Notes: generated by a model not told the origin, from the sequence alone. Shown: positions 16,922 to 26,201, numbered from the stretch's first letter. The stretch is 64,000 nt of DNA from Vitreoscilla massiliensis (GCF_001457815.1 NZ_LN898221.1:515053-579052), one strand, 5' to 3'. Numbers and translations are program-made.

Positions 16922-17629
16922 TTATTCGCTCACACCCGATACTTTTTTCACTTGTTCCATAGGCGAATGGCGAATGTCTATGCCTTTGGCCAAATACACT
17001 ACATGCTCAGACACATTCAAAGCATGGTCGCCAATGCGTTCTATCGCCTTGAACATAAACAGCGTGTCCAAACTGGTGCGAATGGTGCGCGGATCTTCCA
17101 TCATGTAAGTGATTTGTTGGCGCAACAAATTGTCGTACTCATGGTCGAGCAAATCGTCTTCTTTGTTCAACTGCACCACCACCGTGGCATCCAAACGCGC
17201 AAACGCGTCCAGCGCCGTGTGTATCATGCTCAAAGAGCGCTGCGCCAAGCGGTTTAAATCGTGGAATTGGTGTGGCAGCGCGCCATTTTTGGTAATCAAG
17301 CTGCTGCCATACAAGGCGATTTTTTTGACCTCATCACCGATGCGCTCCAAGTCAGTGATGATGCGTGTCACCGTCAACACCAAACGCAAATCCCCTGCGG
17401 CGGGTTGGCGGCGCGCGATGATCAATTGACACTGATCATCGATGCTCACCTCCATCTCGTTCACAGTGCGATCGGCCGCCACCACTTCTTGCAACAAGCC
17501 ACTGTTGGTGTCTTCCAAACCTTTGATGACGTTTCGTAATTGCTGCTCAACCAAACCGCCCATTTTCATGACCATGGTGCGGACGGTTTCCAACTCTTGG
17601 TTAAACTGTGAAGAAATGTGTTCAGCCAT
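16922..17629 (-). CDS. phoU: Phosphate signalling/transport accessory protein PhoU
   Basis: A 235-residue cytoplasmic helical protein with two PhoU repeats. It has the metal-site patterns VNEMEVSIDDQC in the first half and ERIGDHALNVSEHVVYL near residues 190-210. PhoU couples the Pst transporter to the PhoR kinase and damps phosphate uptake. No pst, phoB or phoR gene is adjacent; the upstream gene on the same strand is the acidic PopZ-like protein, 75 bases away. Confidence 0.93.
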   Translation of the reverse strand: MAEHISSQFNQELETVRTMVMKMGGLVEQQLRNVIKGLEDTNSGLLQEVVAADRTVNEMEVSIDDQCQLIIARRQPAAGDLRLVLTVTRIITDLERIGDEVKKIALYGSSLITKNGALPHQFHDLNRLAQRSLSMIHTALDAFARLDATVVVQLNKEDDLLDHEYDNLLRQQITYMMEDPRTIRTSLDTLFMFKAIERIGDHALNVSEHVVYLAKGIDIRHSPMEQVKKVSGVSE

Positions 17630-17704
17630 TATCAGGATATCCTAGTTCGTAACATAGGCCACAAGCATAACAACACTAGATGACATTCATGTGACAGTGG
17701 TTGA

Positions 17705-19060
17705 TCAATGGTGTGACTGTTTTATGTCACGCAAGACATTCAACAAATTCTCTTGTAACACATCGTCGACCAACATCGGAATTTCTTCATTGATGTTGTC
17801 TTGCAAGCGTTGCACCAAGGCGGTGGTTTGGCGATTGAGCTCATTGCGCACCAAACCTGCCAACATGTCGACAAAATACGGTTTTAATTTCGTCGCCAAT
17901 TGGTTCAACAATTCTTGCTCGCTGACCACACTCAAGCGCTCAGTCGCGTCAATATCAGGTGTCACTATCTGCACATGCACAGGTGCGTACATATTGCGGT
18001 CGGTGGCGGCTTCAGGTTGTGCCTCCGTCACCGCAATATCGGGAATAACTGCTTCTAACACATCGCTTGTCGTGTCGGCATCGCTCCCAACCTCGGCTTG
18101 GGTTTTCAACCACAATACCTGATCGGCTGCATCGACATTGGGCGCGGCACTTTGCAATACCTCGTTGTTGTGCGCTTGCCACTCTTCTTTGAACATCACT
18201 TTGCGGTCGGCGCTGTCCAAAATATCGGGTTCGCGCTTGTGTTGCCACAAAGACAAGAAGCCATCCAAGATTTTGTGGCGCTCTTCCAAGCTTAAAGCGG
18301 TTTTTTCGGCCACTTCATTGGCTTTGTCGATCAATTCTTGGCTGGGCTCGCTGCTGACCATGCTCGCCACCACCGCAAATTCGTCAAACGGCACTTGTTT
18401 GGCCGCGGCCTTTAAATCGTCCAAAGGCGGTGTGACCACGATTTCTGGCGCAGACACTTCTTCTTCAGCCAACACATCGGTCACTGCGGTTTCTATTCTT
18501 GTTTCAGCATGGTGTTCCCCGCCCAAAGACTGGATTTGCGCTTCCAAGTCTTCCATGCTCCACACCGGCGCTGCTGTCGCTTTCGGGGTGTGGTATTCGG
18601 TCGCAGGTGTGTTTTTGACCAAACGCTGCGCCTCTTTCAAGCTGAAACTCAAGCGGTCCAAATCTTTGCCTGCTGCCAAAGCCGTGGCGGCAGGTTGGTA
18701 CAATTCGGTGGTCTTCATCGACGTCACTTTGAGCACACCGGCCTGTACGTCTTGCTTGGCAAACGCTTTGTGCTCTGATTCTGCCGTGTTGTCATCGGGT
18801 TCGGCACGGCGTTGGTGGCGTATGGTTTCCAATGTGGCAATCCAATCTATCCCCTCAGCGTCATCATTGTTCAAGTCTTGACCGGCCTCATGATCATTCA
18901 ATACCGCCACCTGACCTTCGCTCTCGCTTTTGAGCGCCGCCGCCTGTGCTGCTTCGCTCACCTCCACTCGCACAGGTGCCGCATGTTGAGGTTTGGACGC
19001 AGCGCTGACTTCTTCGTCGTCACCAGCTAAATAAAAGACCAAATTTTTATTCGGTTGCAT
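17705..19060 (-). CDS. Acidic protein of unknown function with C-terminal helical domain
   Basis: A 451-residue soluble protein I cannot place in a known family. It has a short conserved-looking N-terminus (MQPNKNLVFYLAGDDEE), then about 340 residues of acidic, Ala/Val/Glu-rich sequence of low complexity with scattered predicted helices. It ends in a compact helical block of about 65 residues (from ELLNQLATKLKPYFVDML to NVLRDIKQ). This three-part plan resembles the polar organiser PopZ (DUF2497) of alphaproteobacteria, but I cannot claim homology. The ATG at 19060 follows AAAGGA; an upstream ATG has no ribosome site. It lies upstream of phoU. Confidence 0.6.
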   Translation of the reverse strand: MQPNKNLVFYLAGDDEEVSAASKPQHAAPVRVEVSEAAQAAALKSESEGQVAVLNDHEAGQDLNNDDAEGIDWIATLETIRHQRRAEPDDNTAESEHKAFAKQDVQAGVLKVTSMKTTELYQPAATALAAGKDLDRLSFSLKEAQRLVKNTPATEYHTPKATAAPVWSMEDLEAQIQSLGGEHHAETRIETAVTDVLAEEEVSAPEIVVTPPLDDLKAAAKQVPFDEFAVVASMVSSEPSQELIDKANEVAEKTALSLEERHKILDGFLSLWQHKREPDILDSADRKVMFKEEWQAHNNEVLQSAAPNVDAADQVLWLKTQAEVGSDADTTSDVLEAVIPDIAVTEAQPEAATDRNMYAPVHVQIVTPDIDATERLSVVSEQELLNQLATKLKPYFVDMLAGLVRNELNRQTTALVQRLQDNINEEIPMLVDDVLQENLLNVLRDIKQSHH

Positions 19061-19181
19061 GGTTTTTTTATCCTTTGGATATGCAGTCAAAATAGCCATT
19101 TAAAACACTTGTTTTGTATTCTAGCATCATTCCGTGGCAGCGTAGCAGCCAGTTACACGCTAATTTATCCGCAGAGTCTAC

Positions 19182-19210
19182 CTGACAAATAGCGCATACA
19201 CCGCTACAAT
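19182..19210 (+). promoter_or_regulatory. Sigma70-type promoter of serS
   Basis: CTGACA (19182-19187) and TACAAT (19205-19210), 17 bases apart, end 28 bases before the serS start. Confidence 0.6.
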
Positions 19211-19238
19211 GATTGTTTTTATTGTATGGGTTAAAACC

Positions 19239-20528
19239 ATGTTAGATATTCAAGTGTTGCGCAATGAATTGCCGCGCGTCACACAAGCCATGCAAAGCAG
19301 AAATTTCGCGTTTGATGCAGAACAATTCACCCAATTGGATGAGCAACGCAAAACCTTGCAAACCAAAACCCAAGAATTACAGGCCAAACGCAACCAAGTG
19401 TCCAAACAAATCGGCATCGCCAAAAGCAAAGGCGAAGATGCCAGCGCCATCATGGCCGAAGTGGGCAATTTGGGTGAAGAATTGAAACAAGCCGAAGAGG
19501 CTTACAAAGTGGTGCAAGAACAATTGGATGATTTGTTATTGCATCTGCCCAACGTGCCTAATGCATCCGTGCCTGTGGGTCGCGATGAAAACGACAATGT
19601 TGAAGTGCGCAAAGTGGGCAGCCCACGCACATTTGATTTTGACGTCAAAGACCATGTGGATTTGGGCGCACCTTTGGGTTTGGATTTTGAAACCGGCGCC
19701 AAATTGTCGGGCGCACGTTTCACCGTGATGCGTGGCCAAATTGCCTTGTTACACCGTGCGTTGGCGCAATTCATGCTCAATACCCACACCATCAAACATG
19801 GTTATACCGAGCATTACACCCCTTACATCGTCAATCCAGAAATCCTGTTTGGTACTGGCCAATTGCCGAAATTTGCCGAAGACATGTATGCGGTGCAATC
19901 TGGCGACACCGAAGTGGAAGCGCAAAAACAGTATTTGATTTCCACCTCTGAAATCACCTTGACCAATACCGTGCGCGAAAGCATTTTAAAAGCAGACGAT
20001 TTGCCAATCAAAATGACCGCGCATTCGCCTTGTTTCCGCTCTGAAGCCGGCTCTTACGGCAAAGATACCCGCGGCTTAATCCGCCAACACCAATTCGACA
20101 AAGTGGAAATGGTGCAAGTGGTGCATCCTGAGCACTCTTATGCCGCTTTGGAAGAAATGGTCGGACATGCCGAAGCGATTTTGCAAGCCTTGGAATTGCC
20201 TTACCGCGTGATTACCTTGTGCACCGGCGACATGGGCTTCAGCGCCGCCAAAACCTACGATTTGGAAGTTTGGGTGCCGGCACAAAACACTTACCGTGAA
20301 ATCTCCAGCTGTTCAAACTGCGAAGACTTCCAAGCGCGCCGCATGAAAACCCGTTTCAAAGATGAAAACGGCAAAAACCAATTGGTGCATACCTTAAATG
20401 GTTCGGGTTTGGCCGTTGGTCGCACTTTGGTAGCGGTATTGGAGAACTATCAGCAAGCTGATGGCTCCATCAAAGTGCCAACCGTGTTGCAAGGTTTGAT
20501 GAACGGCATCACTGAGTTGCGCGCTTAA
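19239..20528 (+). CDS. serS: Seryl-tRNA synthetase
   Basis: A 429-residue class II aminoacyl-tRNA synthetase that charges tRNA-Ser. The N-terminal coiled-coil arm (about 25-100, KTQELQAKRNQVSKQIG) grips the tRNA. The catalytic core has motif 2 (SPCFRSEAGSYGKDTRGLIRQHQF) and motif 3 (LNGSGLAVGRTLVAVLEN). The ATG at 19239 gives the family N-terminus MLDIQVLRNE; the open frame extends ten codons further. It is followed 35 bases later by a YkvA-family gene. Confidence 0.96.
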   Translation: MLDIQVLRNELPRVTQAMQSRNFAFDAEQFTQLDEQRKTLQTKTQELQAKRNQVSKQIGIAKSKGEDASAIMAEVGNLGEELKQAEEAYKVVQEQLDDLLLHLPNVPNASVPVGRDENDNVEVRKVGSPRTFDFDVKDHVDLGAPLGLDFETGAKLSGARFTVMRGQIALLHRALAQFMLNTHTIKHGYTEHYTPYIVNPEILFGTGQLPKFAEDMYAVQSGDTEVEAQKQYLISTSEITLTNTVRESILKADDLPIKMTAHSPCFRSEAGSYGKDTRGLIRQHQFDKVEMVQVVHPEHSYAALEEMVGHAEAILQALELPYRVITLCTGDMGFSAAKTYDLEVWVPAQNTYREISSCSNCEDFQARRMKTRFKDENGKNQLVHTLNGSGLAVGRTLVAVLENYQQADGSIKVPTVLQGLMNGITELRA

Positions 20529-20535
20529 TTCCCAC

Positions 20536-20549
20536 AAGCGGCCTGTAAA
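20536..20549 (+). repeat. Solitary DUS-like element
   Basis: AAGCGGCCTGTAAA in the short gap between serS and the YkvA-family gene. Confidence 0.6.
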
Positions 20550-20563
20550 GCCAAGGAGCCAAC

Positions 20564-20932
20564 ATGAAACGCGTTAAATCCATCGCAGCCGATGAACAAG
20601 ATGTGCAAAACTTCAATGATCAAGGCTTTTTACGCAAGTTGGCGCGCTACGCTTTGCGCTTGGGCAGGCCGGTGGTGGAACAATTGTATGCCTTGTATTT
20701 CATGCTGCAATCGCAGGACACGCCGATGCGCAGCAAGATGGTCATCGTGGGCGCTTTGCTGTATTTTGTCAGCCCAGTGGATTTGGTGCCCGACATCTTA
20801 GGCCCACTTGGTTTTAGCGATGATTTGGCGGTGATTGCGATGGTGTACAAACAGATGAAAATCTATTTGACCGCCGACATCCGTGCTCGCGCCGCCGAGG
20901 CCACGGCCAAATTGATGCAGCGCATGCGCTAA
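20564..20932 (+). CDS. YkvA-family (DUF1232) protein
   Basis: A 122-residue protein with the DUF1232 core YFVSPVDLVPDILGPLGFSDDLAVI, one or two membrane-associated helices and basic ends. The function of the family is unknown. AAGGAG precedes the ATG. It may be co-transcribed with serS and ends at a strong terminator. Confidence 0.85.
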   Translation: MKRVKSIAADEQDVQNFNDQGFLRKLARYALRLGRPVVEQLYALYFMLQSQDTPMRSKMVIVGALLYFVSPVDLVPDILGPLGFSDDLAVIAMVYKQMKIYLTADIRARAAEATAKLMQRMR

Positions 20933-20956
20933 ACCAATACCAGAGGTCAAACAACG

Positions 20957-20984
20957 AAAACGCTTTCGTATGAAAGCGTTTTTT
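20957..20984 (+). terminator. Rho-independent terminator
   Basis: AAAACGCTTTC-gtat-GAAAGCGTTTT followed by T-rich sequence, after the YkvA-family gene. Confidence 0.85.
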
Positions 20985-21000
20985 ATTGGTAATATCCAAG

Positions 21001-21037
21001 TAAAAGCGGCCTGTAAATGATTTACAGGCCGCTTTTA
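21001..21037. terminator. DUS inverted pair
   Basis: TAAAAGCGGCCTGTAAA and its complement around three bases, a 17-base perfect stem. Lies downstream of the convergent lipoprotein gene. Confidence 0.78.
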
Positions 21038-21047
21038 ACATGTTTGC

Positions 21048-21539
21048 TTACATCAAAGGTGACACACCCATGACTTCGTTCAAGAAATTGGTGAATGCAG
21101 GATTGGTAGGTTTGCTGCTCATGTTTGGCCAGCGTTGGCTCCAACCACTCAAAGCATTTTGAATCAAGCGTTTGGATTGCTCGGTATTGATTTGCCCGCT
21201 TTGACTTTGGGTCGCGGCGCGCAGATACACGGCATAAACACTGTCATCAACACTGTTGTGACCAACCAATTTGATGCGGTAATCATTCAGCAATTGCGCC
21301 GCCTGTACCTTGGTCAATTCGCCCTTGCCCACACGCATGCTCAATTCATTGGCACGGTTACGGATATTGGCAACATCGGCCCAGTGGCTGGCAGACAAGC
21401 GGTAAGGCTTCACTTGATTGCTGCTCTCTACGTTCACTCCTCGACCGCCACCATAACCAAACAAATCACTTGGCGTGGTACAAGCAGTTAAGGCAGCACT
21501 CATTGTCAATACAGACAAAAAAATTTGGATTTTTTTCAT
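21048..21539 (-). CDS. Putative lipoprotein of unknown function
   Basis: A 163-residue protein with a lipoprotein signal peptide (MKKIQIFLSVL...LTACTTPS, Cys at about 20). A Gly-rich stretch (GYGGGRGVN) follows, then a mainly helical domain. The ATG at 21539 gives a normal signal peptide; a start six codons earlier is also open. I recognise no domain. Confidence 0.65.
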   Translation of the reverse strand: MKKIQIFLSVLTMSAALTACTTPSDLFGYGGGRGVNVESSNQVKPYRLSASHWADVANIRNRANELSMRVGKGELTKVQAAQLLNDYRIKLVGHNSVDDSVYAVYLRAATQSQSGQINTEQSKRLIQNALSGWSQRWPNMSSKPTNPAFTNFLNEVMGVSPLM

Positions 21540-21621
21540 TTGCTCAATATAACACAAAAAGTCACTGCCCTAAACTTACCGCATTTCGCCGCAATTCACA
21601 AGTATTAACTCTTAATACTTA

Positions 21622-22554
21622 TCAGGCCAAATTTTCGAACAATGGCGTAGACAAGTAGCGTTCACCGTTAGATGGGATGATGACCACAATGTTTTTGCCC
21701 TTGTTTTCTGGACGGCGCGCCAATTGCACCGCAGCCCAAACCGCCGCACCTGAAGAAATACCCACCAATACGCCTTCTTGTGAACCCACGGCACGTGCGG
21801 TTTCAAACGCTGCTTCGCTTGGTACTTGCACGATTTCGTCGTAGATTTCGGTATTCAAAATCGATGGTACGAAACCCGCGCCTATGCCTTGAATCGGATG
21901 TGGGCCTTTGGCTCCGCCTGACAATACTGGCGATGCCGCTGGCTCTACTGCCACCACTTGGATGTTAGGGTTTTTGGCTTTCAAGACTTCGCCGATACCG
22001 GTGATGGTGCCGCCTGTGCCCACACCTGCCACCACGATGTCTACTTTACCATCGGTGTCGTTCCAGATTTCCAAGGCAGTGGTGTTGCGGTGCACTTCTG
22101 GGTTGGCTGGGTTTTCAAATTGTTGTGGGATAAAGAATGAATCTGGATTGGCTTCGGCCAATTCTTTGGCTTTGGCAATCGCGCCGCCCATGCCTTCAGG
22201 GCCAGGGGTCAATACCAATTCCGCGCCATAAGCACGCATCAACATGCGGCGTTCGCGGCTCATGGTTTCAGGCATGGTGATGATCAATTTGTAACCGCGT
22301 GCCGCACACACCATGGCCAAACCAATACCGGTATTGCCAGAAGTAGGCTCAACAATGGTGGTATTTTTGTTGATTTTGCCTGCTTTTTCCGCTGCATCTA
22401 TCATCGCCACCGCAATACGGTCTTTCACGCTAGAACCTGGATTGAAGAATTCCAATTTGGCCAATACTGTGGCTTCAGCACCTTCAGTCACACGGTTTAA
22501 TTTTACCAGCGGGGTGTTGCCTACCAACTCGGTTATGTTGTTTGCAATTTTCAT
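21622..22554 (-). CDS. cysK: Cysteine synthase A (O-acetylserine sulfhydrylase)
   Basis: A 310-residue PLP enzyme that makes cysteine from O-acetylserine and sulfide. Lys41 in PGSSVKDRIA binds PLP. Also visible are the substrate loop EPTSGNTGIG, the phosphate-binding GVGTGGTITG and SGGAKGPHPIQGIGAGFVP near the active site. The length is standard. AGGA lies upstream of the ATG. It is a single-gene unit. Confidence 0.95.
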   Translation of the reverse strand: MKIANNITELVGNTPLVKLNRVTEGAEATVLAKLEFFNPGSSVKDRIAVAMIDAAEKAGKINKNTTIVEPTSGNTGIGLAMVCAARGYKLIITMPETMSRERRMLMRAYGAELVLTPGPEGMGGAIAKAKELAEANPDSFFIPQQFENPANPEVHRNTTALEIWNDTDGKVDIVVAGVGTGGTITGIGEVLKAKNPNIQVVAVEPAASPVLSGGAKGPHPIQGIGAGFVPSILNTEIYDEIVQVPSEAAFETARAVGSQEGVLVGISSGAAVWAAVQLARRPENKGKNIVVIIPSNGERYLSTPLFENLA

Positions 22555-22670
22555 TGATCATCATCCTATGCGTTTAAGTTGATTAAAATTCTGTATGCGG
22601 CATTATGACGCACTTACACTTGCCACGGCAAAGAACATAAAACTATATCCATATACCTGGTTTGCATGCT

Positions 22671-24500
22671 TTAGTTCACATGCCACCACGTCATCAGTGC
22701 CCATGTGGTCGGGCCATAATACAGCGGCAAGGTTTTGGGCTGGGCAAACTTGTTCCAATATACCATGCGCCATTCATCGCTATACCATTGCGGTATCACA
22801 TAATATTGATGCCTGAGCACCCTGTCCAAAGACCGCGACACTGCAATCAGCTCTTCGCGCGATTCAAAATGCTCAAACCGCTTTAAAATCGCATCAATGG
22901 CAGGCTCACAACTACCGACCATATTGCCGTTGCGCGACGGTGGCGTTTTGGCCGAGGCGCAGCTGTGCATTTCCATTTGCTCGTTGCCGGGGCTTTGGCT
23001 TTGCGCATACACATGGGTGATAATGTCGTAATCAAACTCTTGCAAGCGTTTTTGGTAAATGGCGCTGTCGACCAAACGAATTTTCAGTGTGATGCCCAAT
23101 TTGGCCAAATCGCGCTGCCATTTGCCCGCCGCACGCTCGTGGCTTTTACCATTGGTCAGGTATTCTAAGTTTACAGGCCGACCTTGTTTGTCAATTAAAC
23201 GCCCGTTCTGATAGCGATAACCGGCCTGTAACAACATTAAACGCGCTTGCAACAGATTAGGACGCACGCCCAATTGGGGGCTGACTTTCGCCGGCATAGG
23301 CACAGGCTTGTTAAATACCTGCGGTGGCAATTGTGCACGCAGCGGCTCCAATACCTTCAATTCACCAGCACTGGGCAGGCCGTCGGCCGCCAACTCGCTG
23401 TTGGTGAAATAGCTGTAAGGTCGCTTGTACAAACCATAAAAAATTTGCTGGTTGATGGTTTCAAAATCAAAACTCAGGCTCAAGGCTTGGCGGAATTTGA
23501 CATCATTCAGTGGTGCGCGGCGCGTGTTTAAGGCATAACCTTGCAGGCCGGCATTGTTTTTGTGGGCAAACGACTGCATTTGCAAGCCGCGTTTGGCCAA
23601 ACTTGGATTGGCATAGGCTCGCGCCCAGTTTTTGGCCGAGTTTTCATAAGTCAAATCGATTTTGCCGGCTTTCAAGGCCTCGGTAAACGCCGTTGGGTCG
23701 CGATATACTTTAAAGCGAATGTGGTCAAAATTCCAAAAACCTTTGCGTATCGGCAAGTCTTGCGCCCAATAATCGGGACGGCGCTGGTAATCAACCAATT
23801 GCCCAAACTCATGCCGTGCCAAACGGTACGGCCCTGAGCCTATGGGCAAGACATTGGCCGATTTGGCAAATCCCAAAGGAAAGCTTTTGTGCGAAAAAAT
23901 CTGAATTTGACCCAAAATCAAGTGCAATTCGGCATTGGGCTTGGCAAACTCAAAACGCACCCGTCGCTGATCCAGTGCCACCACCCGTTTCACATCAGCA
24001 TAGTAAAAGCGGTATAAAGGTGTCGCCGCCTCGTCTTTGGTAATGGTATTAAAGGTGTACACCACGTCTTCTGCCAACACCGCATCGCCGTTTTGAAAAC
24101 GCGCTTTCGGATTTAAGGTAAAAGTGACCGACAGCTTGTCTGGTGCCAAATCTATGTCGCTGGCGAGCAAACCATACATGGCAAACGGCTCGTCCCAACT
24201 TTCCACCATTAAGGTATCAAACACAAAATTGTCGCCCAATTCAGCCAAGCCGGGCAATTTATCGCCTTTGAGCAAATACGGATTCAAGGTATTGAAGTCA
24301 CCCAAAGCCCCCATCACCAAGCTGCCCCCTTTGGGCGCATTGGGATTGGCATAGGCAAAACCGTGTTTGCCATCGGCGTATTTGGCCGGAGCGCCCATGG
24401 CCAAACCATAATCGGCGTGTACGGGCAGGCTCCAAAGCAGCGGCAATACGGCCACGGACATCAAAACATAAGCGGGTTGAAGCAGGCGGTGCAAGGGCAT
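22671..24500 (-). CDS. Peptide ABC transporter substrate-binding protein, YejA-like (SBP family 5)
   Basis: A 609-residue periplasmic binding protein with a signal peptide (cleavage after VHA, near residue 29). It has the family-5 layout: FNTLNPYLLKGD, DEPFAMYGLLASDI, TFTLNPKARFQNGDAVLAEDV, and GPYRL. The extended N-terminus and overall length fit YejA, the microcin C / muropeptide-type oligopeptide binding protein. No permease or ATPase genes are adjacent, so its partners must be elsewhere. Several DUS-like fragments lie inside the gene. Immediately upstream is a perfect Kingella-type DUS (24504-24515). Confidence 0.85.
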   Translation of the reverse strand: MPLHRLLQPAYVLMSVAVLPLLWSLPVHADYGLAMGAPAKYADGKHGFAYANPNAPKGGSLVMGALGDFNTLNPYLLKGDKLPGLAELGDNFVFDTLMVESWDEPFAMYGLLASDIDLAPDKLSVTFTLNPKARFQNGDAVLAEDVVYTFNTITKDEAATPLYRFYYADVKRVVALDQRRVRFEFAKPNAELHLILGQIQIFSHKSFPLGFAKSANVLPIGSGPYRLARHEFGQLVDYQRRPDYWAQDLPIRKGFWNFDHIRFKVYRDPTAFTEALKAGKIDLTYENSAKNWARAYANPSLAKRGLQMQSFAHKNNAGLQGYALNTRRAPLNDVKFRQALSLSFDFETINQQIFYGLYKRPYSYFTNSELAADGLPSAGELKVLEPLRAQLPPQVFNKPVPMPAKVSPQLGVRPNLLQARLMLLQAGYRYQNGRLIDKQGRPVNLEYLTNGKSHERAAGKWQRDLAKLGITLKIRLVDSAIYQKRLQEFDYDIITHVYAQSQSPGNEQMEMHSCASAKTPPSRNGNMVGSCEPAIDAILKRFEHFESREELIAVSRSLDRVLRHQYYVIPQWYSDEWRMVYWNKFAQPKTLPLYYGPTTWALMTWWHVN

Positions 24501-24503
24501 AAA

Positions 24504-24515
24504 TTCAGGCTGCCT
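24504..24515 (-). repeat. Single copy of the Kingella-type DUS dialect
   Basis: On the minus strand this reads AGGCAGCCTGAA, identical to the published AG-kingDUS. It differs from the common element of this window and sits just before the YejA-like start codon. Confidence 0.5.
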
Positions 24516-24558
24516 ATTGAAGTAAGCAAACGCTTATTAAGTTAATCAAACCACACAC

Positions 24559-24572
24559 AAGCGGCCTGTAAA
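24559..24572 (+). repeat. Solitary DUS-like element
   Basis: AAGCGGCCTGTAAA between the divergent YejA-like gene and fabI. Confidence 0.6.
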
Positions 24573-24736
24573 CACGTTTACCAGACCCCAATATGTGTTT
24601 GTAATATTCTGAATACAGCACTAAGCGATGGTAATCCACCACAAGCCACGCTGAAATAGTGCCTTGATTTACTGGCAAACACCCAAGCAAAATCTTGCAG
24701 TTTATGACAATAAATCAAATATTGTTGTGACAACAA

Positions 24737-24766
24737 TTGGTGCAAGAATCACAATTGGCTTATAAT
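24737..24766 (+). promoter_or_regulatory. Sigma70-type promoter of fabI
   Basis: TTGGTG (24737-24742) and a perfect TATAAT (24761-24766), 18 bases apart, 40 bases before the fabI ATG. Confidence 0.65.
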
Positions 24767-24806
24767 CGCGGCTGTTCACCTCATGATACCGTATAAGGAT
24801 AATTGT

Positions 24807-25598
24807 ATGGGATTTTTGCAAGGCAAAAAAATTCTAATTACTGGCATGATTTCTGACCGCTCGATTGCTTATGGCATAGCCAAAGCATGTCGCGAGCAAG
24901 GTGCAGATTTGGCCTTTACATTTGCAGTAGACAAGCTGGAAGACCGCGTGCGCAATTTGGCCGCAGAATTTGATTCTGAACTGGTGTTTCATTGTGATGT
25001 CGCCAGCGACGAAGAAATCAACCAATTGTTTGTTGATTTGGGCAAACATTGGGAAGGTCTGGATGGTTTGGTCCACGCAATTGCCTTCGCTCCCAAAGAA
25101 GCATTACAAGGTGATTTTTTAGACAGCTTAAGCCGTGAAGCTTTCAATACTGCACAAGACATTTCTGCATACAGCTTCCCAGCGATGGCCAAAGCGGCCC
25201 GTCCGATGATGAAAGGCCGTAACTCAGCTTTACTGACATTGACGTATTTGGGCGCTGTGCGTGCCATCCCTAACTACAATTTGATGGGCATGGCCAAGGC
25301 AAGTTTGGAATCTTCAGTGCGCTTTACTGCTGCGGCAGTGGGCAAAGATGGCATCCGTTGTAACGCCATTTCTGCGGGTCCAATCAAAACCTTAGCAGCT
25401 TCTGGTATCTCCAATTTCAGCCGTCTTTTGGGCCATGTTGCCTCCCACAATCCATTGGGACGCAATGTGACTACTGAAGAAGTCGGAAATGTGGCAGCCT
25501 TCTTGCTATCGGATTTAGCGTCTGGCGTCACCGGAGAAATTACTTATGTCGATGGTGGCTACAGCATCAATGCACTGAGCGTTGAAGAAGGTCAATAG
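24807..25598 (+). CDS. fabI: Enoyl-[acyl-carrier-protein] reductase (NADH)
   Basis: A 263-residue short-chain reductase that completes each fatty-acid elongation cycle. It begins MGFLQGKKILITGMISDRSIAYGIA, the cofactor-binding signature of FabI rather than ordinary SDR proteins. The catalytic Tyr-x6-Lys arrangement is in YNLMGMAKASLE, and SAGPIKTLAASGI flanks the substrate pocket. AAGGAT precedes the ATG at 24807; an ATG eight codons earlier lacks spacing. It is followed by mscL after 38 bases, possibly in one transcript. Confidence 0.95.
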   Translation: MGFLQGKKILITGMISDRSIAYGIAKACREQGADLAFTFAVDKLEDRVRNLAAEFDSELVFHCDVASDEEINQLFVDLGKHWEGLDGLVHAIAFAPKEALQGDFLDSLSREAFNTAQDISAYSFPAMAKAARPMMKGRNSALLTLTYLGAVRAIPNYNLMGMAKASLESSVRFTAAAVGKDGIRCNAISAGPIKTLAASGISNFSRLLGHVASHNPLGRNVTTEEVGNVAAFLLSDLASGVTGEITYVDGGYSINALSVEEGQ

Positions 25599-25636
25599 AA
25601 CCTTTCCCATTACACACTAAGTAGGAGTTACCCATC

Positions 25637-26122
25637 ATGGTACGAAAATTTGGATCAGAATTACGTGAATTTTTAATGCGTGGCAACGTCATCGACTTGG
25701 CAGTCGGTGTGGTGATAGGTGGTGCTTTTGGTACCATCGTCAAATCACTGGTAGATGACGTAATCATGCCTCCGATTGGTTTATTGCTTAACGGTGTGGA
25801 TTTCAGTAATTTGTTCGTCGTGTTAAAAGACGGGGCCAAAGGTGCCGGTGACTACTCTACCATTGCTGCTGCCAAAGCCGCTGGTGCGGTGACTTTGAAC
25901 TATGGCTTGTTCATCAATGCCATCATTCAGTTTTTAATCGTCGGTACTGCCATCTTTATGTTGGTGCGCACCGTGAACAAATTGCACAAAGCCCCTGCAC
26001 CAGAAGCAGCACCAGAAACCAAAGATTGCCCGATGTGCTTCACTGCCATTCCAGCGCAAGCGCACCGTTGTCCACATTGCACTTCGCAATTGGACGGCAC
26101 CACTTTGGATACCAGCCATTAA
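25637..26122 (+). CDS. mscL: Large-conductance mechanosensitive channel with C-terminal zinc ribbon
   Basis: A 161-residue inner-membrane channel that opens under osmotic downshock. MscL features: the amphipathic N-terminus FGSELREFLMRGNVIDLAVGVVIGGAFG, first helix at about 17-45, second at about 85-110, and LVDDVIMPP between. The C-terminus is longer than E. coli MscL (136 aa). It carries CPMCFTAIPAQAHRCPHC, two CxxC pairs of a zinc-ribbon type. Such tails occur in a subset of MscL proteins; their role is unclear. TAGGAG precedes the ATG. Confidence 0.93.
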   Translation: MVRKFGSELREFLMRGNVIDLAVGVVIGGAFGTIVKSLVDDVIMPPIGLLLNGVDFSNLFVVLKDGAKGAGDYSTIAAAKAAGAVTLNYGLFINAIIQFLIVGTAIFMLVRTVNKLHKAPAPEAAPETKDCPMCFTAIPAQAHRCPHCTSQLDGTTLDTSH

Positions 26123-26140
26123 GATTGGTACAGCAAACCC

Positions 26141-26167
26141 AAAAACCCGCTTTTAAGCGGGTTTTTG
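26141..26167 (+). terminator. Rho-independent terminator of mscL
   Basis: AAAAACCCGCTT-tt-AAGCGGGTTTTT, a 12-base stem ending in T. Confidence 0.88.
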
Positions 26168-26201
26168 TCTGTCTGTGATGCTCGTTAACCCAAATACATG
26201 T

